From positions 233,962 through 297,961 of the forward strand of contig NZ_BSTQ01000011.1 in the NCBI RefSeq assembly GCF_030269605.1: 64,000 nt of DNA. The letters are read 5' to 3'. This stretch comes from Lentzea sp. NBRC 105346 (lineage in GTDB: Bacteria > Actinomycetota > Actinomycetes > Mycobacteriales > Pseudonocardiaceae). A program made the position numbers and the translations under genes. Below, piece after piece: positions 57,778 to 64,000 of the stretch. The notes beneath the pieces are model-generated. The model was not told the DNA's origin. It searched no databases and saw only the letters and a list, made by a program, of their open reading frames with translations. Every line of letters begins with the position of its first letter. The first letter of the stretch is position 1.

Positions 57778-58857
57778 TCAGGCCAGCGCCTGCCACCAGC
57801 CGGCCACCTCGGGTGGGTCGTCCACGTTGATCCGCTCACCAGGCCGCGGCACGGCCAGCGACACGTCGCGCGCCTTGGCCTCGCGCCACACCCGGTCCAC
57901 CGGCTCGGTCCAGTCGTGCAGCGCCAGGTTGAACGTCGCCCAGTGCACGGGGATCAGCAGGCCGCCGCCGAGGTCGCCGAACGCGTCGAGGCCCTCCTCG
58001 GGCGTCATGTGGATGTCCGGCCAGCTCTCGTTGTACGCGCCGATCTGCATCAGCACCGCGTCGAACGGGCCGTATGTCGCGCCGATCTCCGAGTACCCGG
58101 AGAAGTAACCCGTGTCGCCGCTGTAGAAGACGCGGCGCCCCTCACGAACGATCACCCACGACGCCCACAGCGTCTGGTTGCGCTTGAAGGCACGGCCCGA
58201 GAAGTGCTGTGCCGCCGTGCAGGTCAGCGAAAACCCGTCCACGGCAAAGGTCTCATTCCAGTCGAGCTCGACGATCCGCTCGAGCGGCACCTGCCACCGC
58301 GTCAAATGCACCCCGATGCCAAGGGGCACCACGAAAACCGCGGAGGAGTTGTCGCGCAGCCACTTCACGGTCTCCATGTCGAGGTGGTCGTAGTGGTCGT
58401 GCGAGATCACCACGGCCGACAACGACGGCAGATCTTCCAGGCGGTGTGGCACCGGGTGCAGCCGGCGCGGGCCCACGTGCGCGGAAGGCGAACAGCGATC
58501 ACTCCACACCGGATCGAGCAGCACGGCGGCACCGTCGATCTCGATCAGCGCGGAAGCGTGCCCGTACCAGGTGATGTGCAGGCCCGACGACACCGGTGCC
58601 GCTGGTCCGACCAGCGGCACCGGCGCCGAGGGCTTGCGTTTCTGCCCGCCGAACAGGAAGTCGCGCGCGGTGACCTTCGCGGCGTCGCCGTCCGGCATCA
58701 CCCGCGTCGGGGCGGGGTTGTGGAACGTGCCGTCGCGGAACTGGGGCGAGCGGCTCATCTTCGCCGGGTCCGGCGTGCCACCCAGCGCGGCCGGAACGTC
58801 ACGCAAAGTCCACGCGACGCCCGCCAGCCCGAGCAGCGCTCCCACCGTCTTCCTCAT
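57778..58857 (-). CDS. Metallo-beta-lactamase fold hydrolase (UlaG/NAPE-PLD-like)
   Basis: A 359-residue protein. It has an N-terminal hydrophobic helix (MRKTVGALLGLAGVAWTL), possibly a signal or anchor. The zinc motif HDHYDHLD is preceded by ITWYGHASALIEIDG, and later ligands are in AAQHFSGRAF, YSGDTGYFSG and IPVHWATF. The nearest known relatives hydrolyse phospholipid-type substrates. The ATG at 58857 has AGGAGG upstream. It is cotranscribed with the arginase-family gene. Confidence 0.88.
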   Translation of the reverse strand: MRKTVGALLGLAGVAWTLRDVPAALGGTPDPAKMSRSPQFRDGTFHNPAPTRVMPDGDAAKVTARDFLFGGQKRKPSAPVPLVGPAAPVSSGLHITWYGHASALIEIDGAAVLLDPVWSDRCSPSAHVGPRRLHPVPHRLEDLPSLSAVVISHDHYDHLDMETVKWLRDNSSAVFVVPLGIGVHLTRWQVPLERIVELDWNETFAVDGFSLTCTAAQHFSGRAFKRNQTLWASWVIVREGRRVFYSGDTGYFSGYSEIGATYGPFDAVLMQIGAYNESWPDIHMTPEEGLDAFGDLGGGLLIPVHWATFNLALHDWTEPVDRVWREAKARDVSLAVPRPGERINVDDPPEVAGWWQALA

Positions 58858-58906
58858 CGCGGCACCTCCTGCAACCACAACGCGGCGTGTGGATCAGGTG
58901 TTCCCG

Positions 58907-61900
58907 CTAACCGAGCACAATAAGCAGGTCACCGCCCTCGACCTGCTGCGCGCCGCGCAGCGCGAGCCGGGCGACGACACCGGCCTTGGGCGCGGTGATC
59001 GCGGCCTCCATCTTCATCGCCTCGATCGTCGCGATCGTCTGACCGGCCTCCACGCTGTCACCCTCGGCGACCACCGCGGTGACGACACCGGCGAACGGCG
59101 CGGCCACGTGGTCCGGGTTCGTGCGGTCGGCCTTCTCCGCGACCGGGATGTCCGCCGCGGCGGACTTGTCGCGCACCTGGATCGGCCGCAGCTGGCCGTT
59201 CAGGGTCGCCATGACGGTGCGAATGCCTCGCGCGTCGGCCTCGGAGATCGCCTCCAGGCCGATCAGCAGCCGCACACCGGGCTCCAGGTCGACCTGGTAC
59301 TCCTCGCCCGGCCGCAGGCCGTAGAAGAAGTCCTTCGACCGCAGCACGGACGTGTCGCCGTACGCGTCGCGGTGCGCCAGGAACTCCTTGGTGGGAGCCG
59401 GGAACAGCAGGCGGTTGAGCGTCGCGCGGCGGTTCTCGGAGAGGCCGGCGGCGTCCTCGATCGTCAGCTCCTCCACGCCCTTCGGCGCGGGCCGGCCCTG
59501 CAACGCCTTGCTGCGGAACGGCTCCGGCCAGCCGCCGGGCGGGTCGCCCAGCTCGCCGTGCAGGAAGCCGATCACCGACGCCGGGATGTCGTACTTGCCG
59601 GGGTCCGCCTCGAAGTCCTTCGGGGACACGCCCGCACCGACGAGGTGCAGCGCGAGGTCGCCGACGACCTTGGACGACGGCGTCACCTTCACCAGGTGTC
59701 CGAGCATCCGGTCGGCGGCCGCGTACATCGCCTCGATCTCCTCGAACTTCTCGCCGAGACCGAGTGCGACCGCCTGCGTGCGCAGGTTGGAGAGCTGTCC
59801 GCCGGGAATCTCGTGGTTGTACACGCGGCCGGTCGGCGCCGGCAGGCCCGACTCGAACGGCGCGTACACCTTGCGCGCGGCCTCCCAGTACGGCTCCAGG
59901 TCGCACACGGCCTGCAGGTTGAGGCCGGTCGAGTGCTCGGTGTGGTCCGTCGCCGCGACGATCGCGGACAGCGGGGGCTGCGACGTCGTGCCCGCCATGG
60001 AAGCGGTGGCGCCGTCGATCGCGTCCACCCCGGCCTGGATCGCGGCCAGGTAGGTCGCCAGCTGGCCGCCCGCGGTGTCGTGCGTGTGCAGGTGGACCGG
60101 GAGGTCGAACTCCTTGCGCAGCGCGGTCACGAGCCTCGCCGCCGCGGGCGGGCGCAGGAGTCCGGCCATGTCCTTGATCGCGAGCACGTGCGCGCCCGCG
60201 CCGACGATCTGCTCGGCCAGCTTGAGGTAGTAGTCCAGTGTGTACAGACGTTCGTCCGGATCGGACAGATCACTGGTGTAGCACAGCGCGACCTCGGCGA
60301 CGGCCGTTCCGGTCTCCCGCACGGCTTCGATCGCCGGGCGCATCTGCTCGACGTCGTTGAGCGCGTCGAAGATCCGGAAGATGTCGATGCCGGTCTCGGT
60401 CGCCTCCTCCACGAACGCCTTTGTCACGGCCTCCGGATACGGCGTGTAGCCGACCGTGTTGCGGCCGCGCAGCAGCATCTGCAGGTTGATGTTCGGCACG
60501 GCCTCGCGCAGCGCGGCCAGGCGCTCCCACGGGTCCTCGGCGAGGAACCGCAGCGCCACGTCGAACGTTGCGCCACCCCAGCACTCCAGCGACAGCAGCT
60601 CGGGCGTCAGCCGCGCGACGTGCGGTGCGACGTTGAGCAGGTCCTTGGTGCGCACGCGGGTCGCGAGCAGCGACTGGTGCGCGTCGCGGAACGTCGTGTC
60701 GGTGACACCGATCGGCTTGCGCTGGCGCAGCCACTGCGCGAAGCCCTCGGGGCCGAGCTCGGTCAGCTTCTGCTTGGAACCGGCGGGCGGCGGGGTGTTC
60801 AGGTCGACGACCGGCAGCTTGTCGCGCGGGTCTACGATGGACGGACGCGGCCCGTTGGGCCGGTTGACCGTCACGTCCGCGAGATACGTCAGCAGGCGCG
60901 TGCCACGGTCGGCGGAGTGCCGCGCGGTCAGCAGGTGCGGGCGCTTCTCGATGAACGAGGTGGTGACGCGGCCCTCGTAGAAGTCCGGGTCGTCCAGAAC
61001 CGCCTGCAGGAACGGGATGTTCGTGGACACACCGCGGATGCGGAACTCGGCGACCGCGCGACGGGCCCGCGCCACGGCGAGCGCGAAGTTGCGGCCACGA
61101 CAGGTGAGCTTGACGAGCATGGAGTCGAAGTGCGGGCTGATCGCCATGCCCGCGCCCGCGGTGCCGCCGTCGAGCCGGATGCCCGAACCGCCGGGCGAGC
61201 GGTACGCGCTGATCGTGCCGGTGTCCGGGCGGAATCCGTTGGCGGGGTCCTCGGTGGTGATGCGGCACTGCAGCGCGGCGCCGCGCAGCTGCACGGTCTC
61301 CTGGGACAGGCCCAGGTCCTCCAGCGTCTCGCCGGCGGCGATGCGCATCTGGGACTGCACGAGGTCGACGTCGGTCACCTCCTCGGTGACCGTGTGCTCG
61401 ACCTGGATGCGCGGGTTCATCTCGATGAAGACGTAGTTGCCGTCCGGGTCGAGCAGGAACTCGACCGTGCCCGCGTTGCGGTACCCGATGTGCCGGGCGA
61501 ACTTCACGGCGTCGTCGCAGATGCGCGCGCGCAGCTCGGGGTCGAGGTTCGGCGCGGGCGCGATCTCGATCACCTTCTGGTGGCGCCGCTGCACCGAGCA
61601 GTCGCGCTCGAAGAGGTGAATCACGTTGCCCTGGCCGTCCGCGAGGATCTGCACCTCGATGTGGCGCGGCTCGACGACGGCCTGCTCGAGGAAGACGGTC
61701 GGGTCACCGAACGCGGACTCGGCCTCGCGTGACGCGGCCTCGAGCGACTCGCGCAGCGCGGCCGGGTCGTCGACCTTGCGCATGCCGCGGCCACCGCCAC
61801 CGGCAACAGCCTTGACGAATACCGGGAACCGCATCTTCTCGCTGGCGGCGAGCAGCTCGTCGATGTCGGACGACGGGGCGCTCGACTCCAGCACCGGCAG

Positions 61901-62284
61901 CCCGGCCTCGCGCGCGGCCGCGATGGCGCGCGCCTTGTTACCGGTGAGCTCCAGCACTTCGGCGACGGGGCCAACGAACGTGAGACCCGCCTCACGGCAC
62001 GCCAGTGCCAGCTCGGGGTTCTCGGACAGGAAGCCATAGCCGGGGTAGATCGCGTCGGCACCGGCCTTGCGCGCCGCCTTGATGATCTCGTCGACGGAGA
62101 GGTACGCCCGCACGGGGTGACCGGGCTCACCGATCTCGTAGGACTCGTCGGCCTTGAGGCGGTGCAGGGAGTTCCGGTCCTCGTGGGGGAAGACGGCGAC
62201 CGTTCCAGCACCCAGTTCGTAGGCGGCTCGGAACGCTCGGATCGCGATCTCGCCGCGGTTCGCGACAAGAACCTTGCGGAACAT
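58907..62284 (-). CDS. pyc: Pyruvate carboxylase
   Basis: A 1125-residue biotin enzyme that carboxylates pyruvate to oxaloacetate. The biotin carboxylase domain covers about 1-450 (VLVANRGEIAIRAFRA, GGGGRGMRKV, EMNPRIQVEHTVTEEVTDVD). The carboxyltransferase is about 520-850 (TDTTFRDAHQSLLATRVR, CWGGATFDVALRFL, HTHDTAGGQLATY). The C-terminal biotinyl domain has the biotin lysine in ATIEAMKMEAAITAPKAG. This is a full-length single-chain PC. It is anaplerotic for the TCA cycle. It diverges from the DivIVA-like gene. Confidence 0.98.
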   Translation of the reverse strand: MFRKVLVANRGEIAIRAFRAAYELGAGTVAVFPHEDRNSLHRLKADESYEIGEPGHPVRAYLSVDEIIKAARKAGADAIYPGYGFLSENPELALACREAGLTFVGPVAEVLELTGNKARAIAAAREAGLPVLESSAPSSDIDELLAASEKMRFPVFVKAVAGGGGRGMRKVDDPAALRESLEAASREAESAFGDPTVFLEQAVVEPRHIEVQILADGQGNVIHLFERDCSVQRRHQKVIEIAPAPNLDPELRARICDDAVKFARHIGYRNAGTVEFLLDPDGNYVFIEMNPRIQVEHTVTEEVTDVDLVQSQMRIAAGETLEDLGLSQETVQLRGAALQCRITTEDPANGFRPDTGTISAYRSPGGSGIRLDGGTAGAGMAISPHFDSMLVKLTCRGRNFALAVARARRAVAEFRIRGVSTNIPFLQAVLDDPDFYEGRVTTSFIEKRPHLLTARHSADRGTRLLTYLADVTVNRPNGPRPSIVDPRDKLPVVDLNTPPPAGSKQKLTELGPEGFAQWLRQRKPIGVTDTTFRDAHQSLLATRVRTKDLLNVAPHVARLTPELLSLECWGGATFDVALRFLAEDPWERLAALREAVPNINLQMLLRGRNTVGYTPYPEAVTKAFVEEATETGIDIFRIFDALNDVEQMRPAIEAVRETGTAVAEVALCYTSDLSDPDERLYTLDYYLKLAEQIVGAGAHVLAIKDMAGLLRPPAAARLVTALRKEFDLPVHLHTHDTAGGQLATYLAAIQAGVDAIDGATASMAGTTSQPPLSAIVAATDHTEHSTGLNLQAVCDLEPYWEAARKVYAPFESGLPAPTGRVYNHEIPGGQLSNLRTQAVALGLGEKFEEIEAMYAAADRMLGHLVKVTPSSKVVGDLALHLVGAGVSPKDFEADPGKYDIPASVIGFLHGELGDPPGGWPEPFRSKALQGRPAPKGVEELTIEDAAGLSENRRATLNRLLFPAPTKEFLAHRDAYGDTSVLRSKDFFYGLRPGEEYQVDLEPGVRLLIGLEAISEADARGIRTVMATLNGQLRPIQVRDKSAAADIPVAEKADRTNPDHVAAPFAGVVTAVVAEGDSVEAGQTIATIEAMKMEAAITAPKAGVVARLALRGAQQVEGGDLLIVLG

Positions 62285-62482
62285 GTCCGTTCCCTCCCGG
62301 TTACTCGGCGGTCAGTTTCGGCACGTTACCTTGCGGCTCCCGCCACTCGGGAGCGCTGTCCCACGTGACGGGCGTCATCCTGATCGATCCTTCGCGTGCG
62401 GCACCCGGTCGGACTCCACCCTGTAGTGGGATTCGCTGGATCGAGTGACGATCTTTCCGGGCATCTCGGTAGGGTGAGCCAT

Positions 62483-63736
62483 ATGGCCGGGGCCGATGGG
62501 ACCGGGCAGCCTCCTGCCCGCACAGCACACTTCGACGTTGTACTCCGTGGTTACAACCAGCGACAGGTGAACGAACGCGTCACCCGTCTGGAGTTCGACC
62601 TGCGCAACTCCAACCGGGCCCGTGACGCCGCGGCCGCCCAGGCCGGTGAGCTGACGAAGCTCCTCAACGCGGCCAGAGCAGAACTCGACAAGGTCAAGGG
62701 CCAGCTGCACAACATCGCGAACAGCCCCGTCAGCGGCGCCAACGTGACCGAACGCGTACGCGTGATGATGAGCCTCGCCGAGGAGGAGATCGCCGACATC
62801 CGTAAGTCGGCGGTCGACCAGGCGAACAGCACCCGCGCCGAGGCCGACCGCTACGCGGCCGAGACGAAGGCCACGCACGCCCGGCTGTTGACCGAGCTGG
62901 AGGAACGGCGCAAGCAGCTGGAGGCGGCCCACCAGCAGCGCACGGTCGAGCTGCAGCAGCAGTACGACGAACGCCGCGCCTCGCTGGAGTCCGAGCACGC
63001 GGAACTGCGCGCCAAGCTGTCCGCCGAGCACGAGGCCCTGGTAGCCGAGGTACGCGCGGACGCTTCGCGCGTAGCCGAGGAGTTCGACCGCAAGACGGCT
63101 GAGCTGGAGGAGCGGCGGACGGCGCTGGAGCAGAAGTACTCCAAGTACCACGACGACCTGGACAAGGAGTACGACGAGCTCAAGTCGACCTTGAACGCCG
63201 AGCACCAGAAGGTGCTGACGGACGCGCGAGGCGAGGCGGAGCGGATCCTGGCCGAGGCCGCCGACCGCAAGAAGGCGGCGCTAGCGTCGCTGGAGGATGA
63301 GCTGGTCGCCAAGCGCACGGAAACCGAGAAGATGATCTCGGAGCTGGAATCCGAGGCGCTGGCCAAGGTCGAGGCGCTCACCATCGAGGCCACCACCAAG
63401 GCGGACAACACCGTCAACGACGCTTCCGTGTCGGCGGCGAAGACTCTGGCTGAGGCCAAGGCGGCTGCGGAGAAGACGGTGGCGGAGGCCTCCGCCAAGG
63501 CCGAGCAGACCATCCGGGAGGCCGACGAGCACGCGGACCGGCGCCTCTCGGCGGCGGCTCAGCGCGAGGCCCAGTTGCGCGCCGTGCACGAGAGTCTCAC
63601 CAAGCAGTTCACTGCTGCTCAGGATGCCGTGGCCAAGGCGGCTGAGGTGTTGGAGCCGCTGCCTGAGGAGGGTGGGGACGCCAAGACTGAGCAGTTCCCG
63701 TTGCCTCGGCCGGACAAGGACGGCAAGAAGGCCTGA
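62483..63736 (+). CDS. DivIVA-like long coiled-coil protein
   Basis: A 417-residue protein. Residues about 15-50 (HFDVVLRGYNQRQVNERVTRLEFDLR) are the DivIVA N-terminal lipid-binding/crossed-loop domain. Almost everything from 50 to 390 is heptad-rich coiled coil with Ala/Glu/Lys/Arg. The ATG at 62483 is chosen because it starts just before the domain; the frame is open to 62396. Such proteins (DivIVA, Scy, FilP relatives) organise polar growth in mycelial actinomycetes. The family also carries the misleading name cellulose-binding protein. Confidence 0.85.
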   Translation: MAGADGTGQPPARTAHFDVVLRGYNQRQVNERVTRLEFDLRNSNRARDAAAAQAGELTKLLNAARAELDKVKGQLHNIANSPVSGANVTERVRVMMSLAEEEIADIRKSAVDQANSTRAEADRYAAETKATHARLLTELEERRKQLEAAHQQRTVELQQQYDERRASLESEHAELRAKLSAEHEALVAEVRADASRVAEEFDRKTAELEERRTALEQKYSKYHDDLDKEYDELKSTLNAEHQKVLTDARGEAERILAEAADRKKAALASLEDELVAKRTETEKMISELESEALAKVEALTIEATTKADNTVNDASVSAAKTLAEAKAAAEKTVAEASAKAEQTIREADEHADRRLSAAAQREAQLRAVHESLTKQFTAAQDAVAKAAEVLEPLPEEGGDAKTEQFPLPRPDKDGKKA

Positions 63737-63765
63737 CGGTCACGGTCCTGGCGTTCACGCGTTCG

Positions 63766-63800
63766 CAGGGGTCCTCCCGCTCGGGGGACCCCTGTTTTTA
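63766..63800 (+). terminator. Rho-independent terminator of the DivIVA-like gene
   Basis: CAGGGGTCC (63766-63774) pairs with GGACCCCTG (63786-63794) outside a second CCCG-CTC-GGGG stem, followed by TTTTTAATT. It starts 30 bases after the stop. GGTCTGACAATTC follows at 63814-63826, as after the hairpin at 56436. Confidence 0.88.
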
Positions 63801-63840
63801 ATTCTGCCAGTTGGGTCTGACAATTCTGGGCGTCGTGGGG

Positions 63841-63917
63841 CGCTGCCGGTTTCGTGCGTGGTCGCCTTTTGTCGGCTGCCGGTTTCGTGCGTGGTCGCCT
63901 TTTGTTGGCTGCCGGTG
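63841..63917. repeat. Tandem R1 repeats, third locus (reverse orientation)
   Basis: Read on the minus strand: two full units of AAAAGGCGACCACGCACGAA plus ACCGGCAGC, and the start of a third. They border the dispersed repeat R2. Confidence 0.75.
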
Positions 63918-64000
63918 TCGTGGGGCGCTGCGTCTTCCGGGGGCGCCTTCGGCGCCGCGATTGGGGCTTGACTTGGGGCCCCTCGCGGCGTGGTGGGCCG
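63917..64000 (-). repeat. Dispersed repeat R2, right copy, cut by window edge
   Basis: The reverse complement is identical to 15006-15089 over 84 bp. It runs to the last base of the window, so the rest of the element (perhaps the whole palindrome) should lie beyond it. Confidence 0.9.

Overview
The window comes from the chromosome of a high-GC actinomycete. The gene set and order (gyrA-gyrB-dciA-recF-gnd-dnaN-oriC-dnaA-rpmH-rnpA-yidD-yidC-jag), the actinobacterial markers (DUF3566 protein, short Gnd, DUF4233, SepIVA-like DivIVA protein, 47-residue L34) and frequent GTG starts point to Pseudonocardiaceae, possibly something like Lentzea, Saccharothrix or Actinosynnema. The family is inferred from gene content; no 16S gene is present.

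Region 1 (1-14360) is the replication-origin block. On the minus strand lie a DUF3566 membrane protein (cut by the window edge), gyrA, gyrB, dciA, recF, gnd and dnaN. The dnaN-dnaA gap carries many DnaA-box-like 9-mers and is almost certainly oriC. dnaA follows, and after a 384-bp regulatory gap the plus-strand rpmH-rnpA-yidD-yidC-jag operon. Its terminator hairpin contains a perfect parS core, but the rsmG-parA-parB genes that usually follow jag are absent. A second cluster of DnaA-box-like sites sits inside the 5' coding part of dciA.

Region 2 (14360-38000) begins with a gene-free, repeat-rich stretch: two MITE-like units, tandem 30-34-bp repeats, and a nested palindrome whose right part recurs inverted at the end of the window. 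Then come a three-gene ABC-2 exporter, an acetyltransferase, a small PASTA-like secreted protein, ndk, an ECF sigma locus, a cupin protein, an MFS/MarR drug-efflux pair (with decayed tandem copies of the marR 3' end), a VapBC toxin-antitoxin pair, a giant secreted amylase-pullulanase, a Tat-exported PhoD phosphatase and an FG-GAP protein. They are followed by DUF4233-folC-valS. The ndk and DUF4233-folC-valS genes, contiguous in mycobacteria, are here split by about 14 kb of accessory genes.

Region 3 (38000-49400) is accessory metabolism: a molybdopterin oxidoreductase of the FdhF/YdeP type, a secreted GH28 pectinase, a broken YjdF-type gene, an ArsR-type regulator, a phytoene-desaturase-like flavoprotein, FdhD, a class III CoA-transferase and a Tat-exported esterase. 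FdhD plausibly activates the molybdoenzyme.

Region 4 (49360-64000) is a second conserved block on the minus strand: mutM, a small protein, rnc, rpmF, DUF177, a SepIVA-like protein, coaD, rsmD and pyc. Two tandem acetyltransferases, an SDR, a zinc-ribbon protein, an arginase-family protein and a metallo-beta-lactamase-fold protein are interspersed. A plus-strand DivIVA-like coiled-coil protein and a strong terminator precede the final inverted repeat. A 906-bp gene-free stretch (52047-52952) holds more palindromes and tandem repeats. I see no rRNA or tRNA genes, no intact IS element, no prophage and no CRISPR array.
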